A program made the translations under genes and the position numbers. The notes under the pieces were generated by a model. It ran no database searches and was not told the DNA's origin. It saw nothing but the letters and a program-made list of their open reading frames with translations. This document shows, in pieces, positions 35,301 through 45,376 of a stretch of 64,000 nt of DNA. This DNA is from Alnus glutinosa (taxonomy: Eukaryota; Streptophyta; Magnoliopsida; Fagales; Betulaceae): NCBI RefSeq assembly GCF_958979055.1, contig NC_084886.1:8145154-8209153 (forward strand). Reading direction: 5' to 3'. The first letter of the stretch is position 1, and each line of letters begins with the position of its first letter.

Positions 35301-38300
35301 TGGAGTAATAACACAAATGTGACCAACATTTTCTTTGAATCATAATAAATGGTATCAAAGCAATTTAGTAACATCATGTGGCAGTGGGGCACTACAACGT
35401 AACGTGGGTCCTAACAAGGATGTCAAGGATTTAAGTAGGGGAGTTTGTGATACCCTAAAAAGTTAATTCCCATATTGGATAAGTGGACTGTAATGATGTT
35501 ACATGGATGTCGAATCTTATATTGATTTCTTTTTAGGTGAGACTAAGCTTTATAAATGATTCTAAAAGGCTTCAATCATAACTTAGACTACTATTTTTGG
35601 AGTAATAGCACAAATGTGTCCCTAGGTTGCGACGTGTGATTTGTCAAGTGTTGGATTAGTTTGAGTACTTGTATTTCAATTAGCCTCTAATGGAAGTTGT
35701 GGCTCAATTTTTGGTGTGTTGATCTTAAACCCTTTGGTTTTGTTAAAAACAAAAATAGTTTTATATTTGCGAATGGCACTTCCACGGTGAGTTCCACCCA
35801 TAAGGACGGCAGGTGAGAGCATTTATTGAAGTCCCACGGAGTGCGTGACCCGATTTTTTTTTTTTGTTGATAAGTAAAGTATATTCAAAAGGCGCAGAGG
35901 GCCGCAACCCATAGTATACAGGACGTATACATGAAGCCCCTAATTCAACGAAAAAATAGAGCATCTATCTATAAATTCAAAATAAGAACACTCATGCATA
36001 AACTGAAATTTATCTCTTCACATAAACAACGTTTGTAACATTATCTTTTTCAATTTCATCAAATCAGTCTCACAATCTTCAAAACATCATGCATTTCGTT
36101 CCCTCCATACACACCACATCAAACACAATGGAGCCATGCGCCAAATCGGTATCAACGTCCAATTGCCCTTTTGCCACCTCCAACTCCCCAACATATCTTT
36201 CACCGACCTCGACATTACCCACTGCACCCCAAACATTTGTAGTATCGTTCTCCACAATTCTGTAGCAACCATACAATGCATAAACAAATGGTCAATGGAC
36301 TCTCCAGCAATCTTACACATATAGCACCGCTCTATCATAATAATTTTTCTCTTTCGTAAATTATCCAAAGTTAAGACTTTTCCTAACGTCGCCGTCCACA
36401 CAAAGAATGCCACTCTTGGGGGGACCTTAACTTTCCAAATACTTTTCCACGGAAAAGAAGATTGAATAGGTCTAGATAAAACCATATAGTAAGACTTTAC
36501 CTCAAATGATTTCTTTCGCGCCGGAATCCAATACATTTTATCCTCTCCCTCGCATCTAACTTTAAGAGTGTACAACATCTCAAAAAATCTACAAACTGCT
36601 TCCACCTCCCAATCATGAACCGGGCGAGTAAACAAAATATTTCACAGAATTATGCCATTTTGTCTCTGCATATTCTCCTCCACCCATGACCCAATTACCA
36701 ATCAAAAAAGAAATGGAGGAGGAAAAAAAGAAAAGAAAAAAGATTTTCATATTTCTTAGGAGCAACAGCCAAGCAGAGTTAGTTGAGGTGGAGTCTCTAA
36801 CATGTTTCATTGACCTAGTGAAGAACTAGGAGTATCAAATTAAATTAAGTGTATCAATCCATATGGTTCATTATGGCACAATATGAGGACCATTATAAGT
36901 TTAGTCCCTTAAAAGTTAATATATGTGATGGGTCATTATGGCACAATATGAGGACCATACTAATTTTAGTCCCATAAAAGTTGATATTTGTGATGGATTA
37001 ATTGATAAAGTCCATTGAGCCTTACTCTTCTACAAAATACACCTTAAGGGAAGAGCTTTGCTCAAGGCTTATAAAGTCCACAACCCAAGTATACATTGGC
37101 AATGTGAAACTCTTAACACGCCCTTTCACGTGTGGCACTATTGTCCAAACACATGTACAACGAGGGGGAAGGCCCAACATTATCCAAGGTCCTGAAGCTC
37201 TGATACCATGATAAAGTCCATTGAACCTTACTCTTCCACAAAAGGCACATTAAGGGAAGAGTTTTGCTCAAGGCTTATAAAGCTCACAACCCAAGTATAC
37301 ATTGGCAATGTGGAACTCTTAACAAGTGTTAAAGTATTGATTAAGTGATTAAATTTACCTCTTCCTATCAGCTTAAGCTTGTAGAATAAGTGGTGATTTA
37401 ACATGGTATTAGAGCCAAAGGTCCTGAGTTCGAACCTTGACTCCGTCATTTACCTCCCATTTCAATTAAATATTTCACGTGTTGGGTCTCATCTATTAAA
37501 AGGAAGTCTGAGCCCACACGTGAGGGGGAGCGTTAAAGTATTGATTAAGTGATTAAATTTACCACTTCCTATCGGCTTAAGCTTTTAGGATAAGTGGTGA
37601 TTTAACATTAATGTTATATGTGCAAGAAGAGCATGGAGTTTATCGATCACCTTCTTCTTTATTGTGAATTTAGCAAGAGATTTATGGAGTTCGGTATGTA
37701 ATTTGTTTGGTGTGGATTGGGTTTTGCCTAGAAGGGTGAGAGGGGTGTTGATGAGTTGGGGAGGTCTGGTGGGGCATTGTGACATTTTGGAAGTTTGGAA
37801 GCTGGCTCCTTTATGTTTAATGTGGTGTATTTGGAGAGAGCAGAATGCACAAGGCTTCGAAGATAGAGAGACTTCGGTGTTGGAGCTGAAAAATATCATA
37901 TTCAACTCTCTTTACACATTGATAGCAGCTCATAATAGTTTGTTTTATTTTTTTTTTTAGTTTTATAACTTTTTGAACATATGTTGTTCTTTTTCTACTA
38001 TATAGGGGATTCTCTTGTATATTTTCTGTGTACTAGGGTTGCGCCCCTCAGCGCTTTTTCAATGAGATTAAATTACTTACAAAAAAAGTTGATATATGGA
38101 TCCATGATGTTATTGAAGCTGACTAGTAAAAGGGGAGGGCCACTGGATCTTAAATATTAGCATCTGTGCAATTCTTTCTTTTGCTTAATGAAATCCAGAG
38201 CATGTGTGTTTTCTTCAAAAGAAAAAGAAGTGTTGCATGGGCAATATTTGCTCAATGTGCATGTATGTTTGTACCCGGAATTAAACTTTTAAATTGGGTT

Positions 38301-39702
38301 CTGGTCTTTGACAGCTATTGTTGGAGACATAACACCATCTGATGGTGTGCCTAAAGAAGAAAAGAGCAGAAGAGAGCAGGCAGCTTTAAATGAAATGTGC
38401 AAAGTTCTTGGTGGGGGGATGAGAGGTACTTGTTAAGCCTTGTCTAGGAAACCTTAAACTGTGTGAATGTTCATTTTTGGCATCACATTGGCCATGATTG
38501 ATTCCTTGTTATCTGCAGCTGAAGAGATCCAAGAACTTTGGCAGGAATATGAAAATAATTCTTCTTTAGAGGCTAATCTTGTGAAGGATTTTGACAAAGT
38601 ATGTATATACAGGCATTCTAATCCAATTTTAGATTTGGAATATGACAGATAGCTTTTTGGATTCAAGAGAAGCCTTTAATTGGGATATTTGACGTAATTT
38701 TTACTTATGTTGCCGCATAATCTCTAGTCATTTTGTTATGGTAGACTTCTATTTAGATTTCATTTTATTTTTCTGAACTTCCAATGAGGATGGTATCTAA
38801 TGTTATGTTCGGATAGAGTTAAAGAATGCATTGATTTCTTGGAATCTTAGTCATTTAAAGCATAAGTTTAAAAGGATTGCTTTGAAAAATAAATGCTATT
38901 ATTTATTCTGCATTATTACCAGGTCTGTATTTGACACTTTAATTATGTTATTTATGGTTAAGTTACATATGCACCCAGTTACCTCTCTTTAATTATGTTA
39001 TTTATGGTTAAGTTACATTTGGCCTAAGCTTATATGGGCTATTGGACACTTGAAATTATTCATGACTCATTGCTCAGAAAGGCATCACTTAGTTACTGGC
39101 TACGGCATACTATGGTTGGTTTTACCAGTTCCAGTTAAATAATAATAATAATAAAAAAATAAAATTAAAAATAAAATGTGTTTCTACAAACGACAGTTGA
39201 CAGGCTTAGCTATCCTTCCAGACTCAACAGTATGCATTTATATGTGAATATATGAAACTTACATCATTTACATACATTTTCAAAACTTTTGCTACCCAAT
39301 TTTTTTTATTTTTTAAGCAATTTCCAATTTCTATTTTTTATTTTCTAATTAAGCTTACACATGTCCTCTGGCCAGGTTGAAATGATACTACAAGCATTAG
39401 AGTATGAAGCAGGTAGGTTTTTTTTTTTGGATGATAACACCTGTTAGCTATTTGAAAATAAGACTATCTGAATTTGTTTGTTATTCTTGTGGCAGAACAT
39501 GGGAAGGTTCTGGATGAGTTTTTCCTTTCGACAGCAGGTAGAATTTCATTTCAAGCTAATACAGATAACGAGAATGAGAATATCTGTTCTTCATGTTTCT
39601 TCTTTTAAACTGTCAGGAAAGTTTCAGACTGAGATAGGAAAGAGTTGGGCAGCTGAGATCAACTCGAGAAGACATTCAAGGTTGGAAAACGGGCATAATT
39701 GA
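28097..39702 (+). CDS. HDDC2-like HD-domain metal-dependent phosphohydrolase (5'-deoxynucleotidase family)
   Basis: Eight exons with GT-AG borders and consistent phase: 28097-28384, 29085-29209, 32465-32502, 38315-38425, 38519-38598, 39376-39412, 39496-39537 and 39617-39702; 268 aa. Residues 1-75 are rich in Ser, Arg and Pro with few acids, like a plastid or mitochondrial transit peptide. The HD domain follows: [18 protein letters not shown] (about 103-120), IVHDMAE with the HD pair at 146-147, [11 protein letters not shown] (152-162), and the later metal-binding Asp in [10 protein letters not shown] (211/213). This order is that of HDDC2/YfbR-like proteins, which remove phosphate from deoxynucleoside 5'-monophosphates. 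Intron 3 is 5.8 kb and full of transposon debris, but coding exons look undamaged. The substrate is inferred from family. Some of the shortest exons (37-42 nt) deserve transcript confirmation. Confidence 0.9.
29338..29390. repeat. (CT)n microsatellite in intron 2 of the HD gene
   Basis: About 26 CT units. Confidence 0.95.
31053..31799. mobile_element. long-TIR element in intron 2 of the HD gene
   Basis: Left end AGGCTTAATGACCTTTAATC (with ACTATCACTCATTTACATA) pairs with the right end complement AGGGTTAATTACCATTAACC (with ACTACCACTCATTTACACA). About 750 bp. A G/C-rich CCCCAACCAGCCCCC centre and several homopolymer runs are inside. No clear target duplication; probably a Mutator-type MITE like those at 17863 and 40052. 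Confidence 0.7.
32872..32990 (+). mobile_element. possible tRNA-derived SINE
   Basis: Contains GGGTTCAATCCCC, like a tRNA/SINE B box, about 45 bp after GGGTTAAATGCC, and ends in an A-rich tail (about 32978-32988). It does not fold into a full tRNA. It lies in intron 3 of the HD gene. Confidence 0.4.
33241..33532 (+). repeat. 146-bp tandem duplication in intron 3
   Basis: The unit with CATTTTGAAGATTTATCACT occurs at 33241 and 33387, with a handful of differences. Shared blocks include GGTGAACTTGATTGGA and AGTGAGAGAGTGTTCAGCA. Confidence 0.9.
34650..35632 (+). mobile_element. TRIM retroelement array (four LTRs, two internal segments)
   Basis: LTR-like units of about 190-200 bp start at TGTGACACACC (34650), TGTGACACATC (34945), TGTGACGCCCC (35149) and TGTGATACCC (35446). 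Internal segments follow the first and third units; the second begins with TGGTATCAAAGC (35350), a tRNA-Met-type primer-binding site, and both end in a G-rich polypurine stretch just before the next LTR. No coding region, hence a terminal-repeat retrotransposon in miniature. Copies are well diverged, so old. A related copy sits in the PERK gene (51241-51839, minus). Confidence 0.8.
35865..36640 (-). mobile_element. 5'-truncated LINE 3' end (zf-RVT region)
   Basis: The minus strand encodes a zf-RVT block ([57 protein letters not shown]) of a plant LINE ORF2. The element ends in a poly-A (T run about 35855-35868 on plus) after GGGTTGCGGCCCTCTGCGCC. The 182-codon open frame at 36087-36635 belongs to this element, not to a host gene. 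Same family as the plus-strand piece at 36993-38087. Confidence 0.85.
36862..36992 (+). repeat. tandem repeat of about 75-80 bp
   Basis: Two copies of a unit with CATTATGGCACAATATGAGG, then TTTTAGTCCC.TAAAAGTT and TGTGATGG. The second copy contains the left target-duplication of the LINE piece. Confidence 0.8.
37003..37324 (-). mobile_element. TRIM retroelement with 116-bp LTRs
   Basis: Direct LTRs 37003-37118 and 37209-37324 (TGATAAAGTCCATTGA ... CTCTTAACA), differing at about nine positions by eye. On the minus strand the LTR is followed by TGGTATCAGAGC (complement of GCTCTGATACCA at 37197-37208), a tRNA-Met primer-binding site. The internal segment is about 90 bp and non-coding. Moderately old. 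Confidence 0.88.
37327..37607 (+). mobile_element. TRIM retroelement with 77-bp LTRs
   Basis: Direct LTRs 37327-37403 and 37531-37607 (TGTTAAAGTATTGATTAAG ... GTGATTTAACA), about five differences. The primer-binding site TGGTATTAGAGCCA follows the left LTR and the polypurine tract GTGAGGGGGAG precedes the right one. Complete in structure, no coding capacity. It abuts the minus-strand TRIM. Confidence 0.9.
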
Positions 39703-41099
39703 TCCTGATTTAGTTACAGAAACCAACCTTCTTTGAATTGTATGGACTGCACTGTGACCCAGAAACATCCTTCTTGTTCACCATAGAACCTTCTTGAATG
39801 TTCTTGAATGTGGGAGGATACTAGTTATGTTACAGGACCAACCAAAAACAAAAATTCAACATTGACAACTTAACAACCAAAACTGTCACGTAGTGTATTG
39901 TATCCTGGGTGCTAGCTTCTTGTCAAGCATTGTCGTCAATTTTTGTTTCTTATGTTAAAAGAATACGTTTTAGTATTCAATAAGAGAAGAGATAGTAGTG
40001 TTATGCTGCCTGCAACAGTTCTCTGGCCTGCAAATGTAGCTGTTGAAAGTAGGGATAATTGCACTATTGATCCCTGTGGTATGTCATAATTATTTTTCAC
40101 TCTCTATGGTTTAAAAAGTTCATGAGAGGTACTTGTGGTAAGCAATAATTACAAATTGATCCCTGGTGTCAAATTCCGTTAAATTTTTTGACAGATTCTG
40201 TTAAATGTCACGTCAACGTCACGTTAGACTAATAAGAATGCGACACGTGTGCATCTTAATAAAAAAAAATTATTAAAAAATAAATAAATGTACTTATATA
40301 TTTTTTTTAAAAAAAATAAGTATATTTATTTATTTATTAATATTTTTTTTAATTAAGATGGACACGTGTTGCATTCTTATTGGTCTGACGTGGCATTTAA
40401 TAGAATTTGTCAAAAATTTTAACGGAATTTAACGTCAGAGATCAATTTGTAGTTATTGCTTACCACAAGTACCTTTCATGAACTTTTTAAACCATAGGAA
40501 GTGAAAAATAATTATGGCATACTACAAGAACTAATAGTGCAATTATCCCTTGAAAGTATGATTCAAGCTTTTCTTTAATTCCTCGGCCCACATTTGTAGC
40601 TATGTAAGGACTCTGCTTTCCTCATGTAGTAACGCCAGTTATGTTATTACAGTTGTAATTTGATGTGGATGGTTATTATTTAGAAAGATGAAGCACCTTT
40701 AAAGCAACTAGCGAGTGGCTTTGCCCATATCTGATATTTATTTGATTTTACAGTTGGTAGTTGTTGATATGGAATGTGGTGGGTGCTCCTTCCATGAATG
40801 AAACAAATTGACCTGTCCCCTATGATTAACCAAAAGGTTGCCCTCTCTATACGCTAAACAAATATATGTTAGTTTCATACTTTGTTGGTCAATGTCTTCT
40901 ATTTAGTCGCTTTCTATGTCCTTGTCTTGTATTCGTTTGTTATTTATTAGGTTGATGAATGTCCGACTTTGTCCAATAAAGGGTCGGTGACTGGCTCCTG
41001 TTCTGGGTTCTCCTTGAAAGTCCTGCCAAGAGTCACAATCACATTAAAAATGGTGGGGGTTCAGAAATGAAAAGAAGAGGAATTTTATTTCACTCCCAA
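39703..41099. other. 3' UTR of the HD gene and intergenic DNA
   Basis: The first approximately 290 bp is probably the 3' UTR (AATAAG signal-like motif near 39979). The rest has a MITE (40052-40549) and no gene. Confidence 0.5.
40052..40549. mobile_element. Mutator-type MITE (498 bp, perfect 9-bp TSD)
   Basis: An almost complete inverted repeat: GGGATAATTGCACTATTGAT at the left and its near-exact complement at the right. Flanked by TTGAAAGTA on both sides (40043-40051 and 40550-40558). Conserved internal blocks GTTTAAAAAGTTCATGA and TGGTAAGCAATAATTACAAA are shared with the elements at 21577 and 56125. Confidence 0.95.
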
Positions 41100-42850
41100 A
41101 TCCTGAGACTCTATCCGTACTCAATAAATCTCTATTAAATAAAGGTTGGTGCTTCAAGATCAACAATGCATGGCCAGAATATCAGAATATGGGATTATCC
41201 TTAGAACCCAAAATTGAGAAATCTAAAGCCGTCTCTATTGGAAGGAGTTTACCCTCAGCTCTACAACCTCAAAACGTGGGATGAAAGAAAGATTACTCAC
41301 CTCTTTGATGAAACTCGGTGCCAAATATCATAACTACTCATGTTTCTCAAAATTCTACTGAAGATAAACAGTTCCCCCTCTAATTATCCTCTTAACTCTA
41401 AAGCTTGGGATATGTTGTGGAAAACAAAGATTCATGATAGACTAAGCTTTTTGTCTGGAAGATAGCATGGAAAACCCTCCATGTCAAAGCTAAATTGGGG
41501 GAAATGGTACAGCTTTAGGAAGAAGAGCTTGGCCATGCATTCAGAGATTGGAACTATGAAACATTTGTTTCTAAGTTGCCACTTTTCCAAGGTTCGCTGG
41601 AGGAAATCACCTTGGCCGCTCCATTCAAGTCACTTTGGGACATATGACATTGTGAATTAGATAAGAATGATTTTATTCCCTAATAATTTGCTTAATATCA
41701 ATCTTAAAGATTCTCACTTGTTTATGTTATTTGCAGCAATTGCTCCAAACCTCACGTGGCTTCAGAGAAACAAGGTAATCCACAGAGAGCCTCCCCCCAA
41801 TTCAATCTTGTTGGTGGAGCAAGCAAAAAAGAAAAAAGACTGCATAGAGAACATCTTATGGTTTGGACCTCAATGTTTAGTAAGAGATTCAAGATTGAAA
41901 AATGGCCACCTCCTCCATGAAACTATCTTAAGATCAACTTTGACGTGGCAATCTGCGAGTCGTTCTCTTTGGGAGTTGCTACGTACCTGTCAAGACTCAT
42001 TTGAAAATTTTCTCTTTGCATGGACAAAAAAACACCACTAAGGGATTCTTCGATGGGTGAGGCTAAGGCTGCATTACTTGCCATTAGACAGGTACTTACA
42101 GAGGATCATAACAATATCATTTTAGAGGGTGATTTGCAAGTTGTGGTATTCGTCTTCAATGGCGGAGTCAAAAAATTATTACTGTGGGAGCCAAACTAAA
42201 AATATGATAAATGCAATTTAGAATAGAAATGAAGTAATTTATTACATAATGTGTTTAACAAAAAGTATATCTATAAAAGTTCATAAATGTGTTAAAATTG
42301 ATATATCAACAACGTAATATGTCGGCACTAGTACAAATTTTTAAGAAATAAAAACACAAGTGTATAAAATTGCATCATGCGATTTTAGCGAAACAAAATT
42401 GTCAAAAAAATTAAAAAAAATGTATCTTACAGTCTTTTAGAATTCTAAAAAATATCTTGTCATTTAACTTTGCGCCGAGTAAATTAACTTCCCGACATAG
42501 ATATTGTAGGTGCAATGAAAACGCCAAGAAAAAGTTCTCAACCTTTTTTTCTACACTTGGCGCTTAGCGGTGTTTAAAAAATGCCTCTAAATACATTTTT
42601 TTTCTTTGTAGTGAGCCTCCTAGACAAAATAGGAAAAAAAAAAAAAAAAAAATCCTTTCTTTTTGGAAGAGAAAAAGTTAGAGTCTTTGTTATTTACTCT
42701 ATGTTTTAGATTATTAATTAAAAAAAGAAAGAAAAAAAAGAAACGAAGGGGGCTAATGAAGCATGATTTTACTCTTTGTTTCAACAATTTAATGAAAAAT
42801 GTGGGGCATTTACATATATATTTAGCTCTTGAATCAAACAAAGACTCGAG

Positions 42851-42891
<41 letters not shown>

Positions 42892-43080
42892 CAGGGGCAA
42901 TGGCCCTTACTGCCTCTTAATAGATCCGCCACTGTTTGTCTTTCTCAACAAAGACCTACCAATCGAGTGACAATTGACATTCTCACTTGTTTAGTCATTT
43001 CGTAAAGTTCATCGTAATGCTAATTGGCATTCACACAACCTTGCTAGATCAGCTGCCTTTATTGATGTAAGTGGGTGTAC
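41100..43080 (+). mobile_element. LINE ORF2 C-terminal fragment, interrupted by a hAT element
   Basis: Several frames show plant LINE features: zf-RVT-like text (about 41400-41640), then APNLTWLQRNKVIHREPPP (about 41730-41800). An RNase H region follows (KINFDVAI, GEAKAALLAIRQ, ILEGDLQVV) to 42150, continuing after the inserted element with KVHRNANWHSHNLARSAAF-like text (43000-43065). Several frameshifts and stops; a dead, 5'-truncated copy. The boundaries are approximate. Confidence 0.75.
42158..42934. mobile_element. hAT-like non-autonomous element (777 bp)
   Basis: Ends CAATGGCGGAGTCA and, complemented, CAGTGGCGGATC. The 8-bp flanks TTCGTCTT (42150-42157) and TTTGTCTT (42935-42942) match 7 of 8. 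It interrupts the LINE RNase H region. The left 60 bp resembles the hAT copy A (9355). No transposase. A (TA)n run lies at 42857-42886. Confidence 0.87.
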
Positions 43081-44600
43081 TATATATTCTCTCATATCTT
43101 CACCCCATGATCGATCATTGTCCTATTCGTGTGTTTTTTTTTCCCTCTCCCTTTCCCTTTGTTTGTTTTGTGTATCATTTGCTCAGGAAAAACAAAAGTG
43201 TTACGTTACATGTTCTGAGCCGGAGGGAAAACAGAAAAGAAAATTCAAGAAAAAGACCTCTACAAAAAAGTGTGGCAGCACAAATATTATGCAGATATCA
43301 AAGATGTGTGGCTCACTGCCGCAAGATTCTTCCACTGTGAACGGGGGCGTGCAGTGAACTGTGAACCAATGGATGTCCACCTCAGCAACAAACAGTGAGA
43401 GACTACTGGAGTTGAGCTGTGAAAAGTGTGGTTGGAACTCTGTTGCTGATTTTAGTAGTGATTTTAGCTCCACCGACACCCCGGAAGAAAAAGGTAAATG
43501 AGAAAGAAAAAGAAAAAGACACAGAAACAAACAAAGGCTGAAAAGGGAAAGTAATTGGTTTTCAACTTTGAAATGTAAAAAGGATAAATATTTGATGGTG
43601 GGATTGATGTATTGGAGGTTCAAAGGAATTTCAAAAGCAACAAGTTGGATTTCACGGGTTGCCCTTAGATCCTGCAATTATTGGACAACTTGGTCCCAGT
43701 ACACCACAGAGTTTATTTGGAATTTGACGTGGCATGGCTTGGTGATTTTAGGGTAGGGATAATAATATTCATCAGCAATTTGTAGTTTGAATTCTAACAG
43801 GGAATATGAGAGCATATTTTATCAACTTATTTGTTCGAATTTGAAAGAATTCTAGTTGATAATTGTGAGATACTACTTATGAGACCCAATTGATCGGATA
43901 AATAATTGAACAGTCCAATTTTTATTTGATCAGATGAATCTTGTAAGTAATCTCTCACAATTACCTGCTTAAATTCTTTCAAATTCGGATAAACAATTCG
44001 ATAGAATCATAATTCAATATATTAATTCAAACAAGAACAGCTACCCAGCCCCCACGGCACCAAAGTCAAGAAAAAGTCAAGAAAGCTGAATGTTTCACTT
44101 TGGATGAATGCTGACCCTTCAATAGGTTGAGTTGGAATATATCTTCAACATAAAACACTTTTTGCATGCTCTAAGCATGTTTTTGTTATAACTAAAAAAA
44201 ATGTTTGGTTTTATTCTCTTACAATTTTTTTTTTTTTTTTATCTCCCTCCCTATTATGAGATGTGTAAATTCATCTTCATAAAAAATAAAAATTACAAAA
44301 AAAAAAATATATCAAACACATCTCATAAGACAATCATGTCAACTAGTACCAAACGGGCCCAGAGCAAGAGTTCAAAGAATTGGACGGGGCTGACAGACTG
44401 ACAAGGTTTGCGTTTACGTTGCGTAATCTCTTTAATATTTACTAATATATTGAAATGGTAAAATCTTGACCTTTAGACCTTAACGAAAAAGTAAAAAGCA
44501 GACTGCTATCTTATGAACCCTTTGAAGTTGGTGATAATGATGCAGGTTGATTTTTTAGAAACTCTCCACTAGCGAAATAAGAATTGTACTGTTCCTTGAG
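43081..44600. other. intergenic; one inverted-repeat element
   Basis: 43140-43700 has several short open frames on both strands with no recognised domain; I do not support a gene. The inverted-repeat MITE at 43800-44010 is listed separately. 44190-44330 is AT-rich. Confidence 0.5.
43800..44010. mobile_element. inverted-repeat MITE (family of 27564)
   Basis: Arms with TTATTTGTTCGAATTTGAAA and AATTGTGAGA.ACTACTTA fold back on CTCACAATTACCTGCTT and TTCAAATTCGGATAAACAAT. Same sequence family as the element at 27564-27751. Confidence 0.7.
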
Positions 44601-44657
44601 AAGTCGCTATCCTTGAATTATGACCCCACATTCCGGCCCTGGGTTGAGCTCCCAATG

Positions 44658-44682
44658 CGAGAGAGAGAGAGAGAGAGAGATG
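44658..44682. repeat. (GA)n in the PERK 5' region
   Basis: About 11 GA units some 700 bp before the PERK ATG, probably at the 5' UTR or core promoter. Confidence 0.85.
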
Positions 44683-44782
44683 GAGAGGTCTCAAGAATGA
44701 AGATTGACTGTAATTCAAGACAATCCAGTTGGGAATGCAAAAGCTGAAGAAATAAGAGAGTTGTAGAAGACTGAAAAGATAG

Positions 44783-45376
44783 GTAAGGTTTTTGAGAACG
44801 TAGGATTTCTGTTCTTCGTCTTCAGAAACACTTTAAATGATATGGATGTTGCTGCATTTGCTTACCGAAGATTTTGCTATGTTGTGAATTTGTAGATAAA
44901 CGTTAGGTGTTGATGGGATTAGTTGATTAATAAAAATTTGATAGATTGTCGATTTCTTTTTGAGTTTGTTGATCTGGGTTTTTGCTTATACCCTCCTTGA
45001 CGATCGAGATTTTGCTTTTCGAAGTAATAACTCATCTGGGTTTTGCATTTAGAAGTGATTTACAATCTTGAAGGTGGTTGTAACCCGGGTTGTTCTTAAA
45101 ACCAGGTTGTTCATTTGGGTTTTGCTGTGGACGGGGCTTTTTGTGCTGAGAGTGCAGTGTGGGGCCTCTGGGGTCTGGTTGGTAAAGTTTGGTGATTTGG
45201 AAATTTTCTTTAATTTTAAGTTTTGAAACTTGGGGTTGGAGTAAGATTGGAAATTGGTCACTTGGTTTGGCTTCTGCATGAGAATTAAGAGGATTTTGTG
45301 AAAGTTTCATGAATGATTCTGATATGAGATATATTTAGCTAGACTGTCATCATCAGATTCGATTAAAACTGTATAG
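44783..45376 (+). other. possible 5'-UTR intron of the PERK gene
   Basis: A good donor AG|GTAAGG lies at about 44781-44788, and TATAG sits immediately before the ATG at 45377. A leader intron is common in plant receptor kinases, but this is inferred from splice-site likeness only. No gene is seen in the stretch. Confidence 0.4.

Larger units (their letters stand above)
36993..38087 (+). mobile_element. 5'-truncated LINE 3' end, split by a TRIM pair
   Basis: 37613-37950 encodes the zf-RVT tail ([13 protein letters not shown] in one frame, then [19 protein letters not shown] and [16 protein letters not shown]). It ends GGGTTGCGCCCCTCAGCGC plus a short A run at about 38080-38087. AGTTGATAT occurs left (36979-36987) and right (about 38087-38095) as target duplication. 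The TRIM pair at 37003-37607 lies inside. Confidence 0.75.

Noticed and set aside
36087-36635. 182-codon minus-strand open frame that looks like a gene
   Set aside because: It encodes the zf-RVT region of a LINE with a poly-A 3' end; it lies in an intron of the HD gene.
37404-37450. tRNA-like segment (GAGTTCGAACC)
   Set aside because: It is the primer-binding and internal segment of a TRIM; no cloverleaf can be drawn.
43071-43677. Cluster of short frames on both strands
   Set aside because: No domain, no consistent splice structure, and composition like the flanking intergenic DNA.
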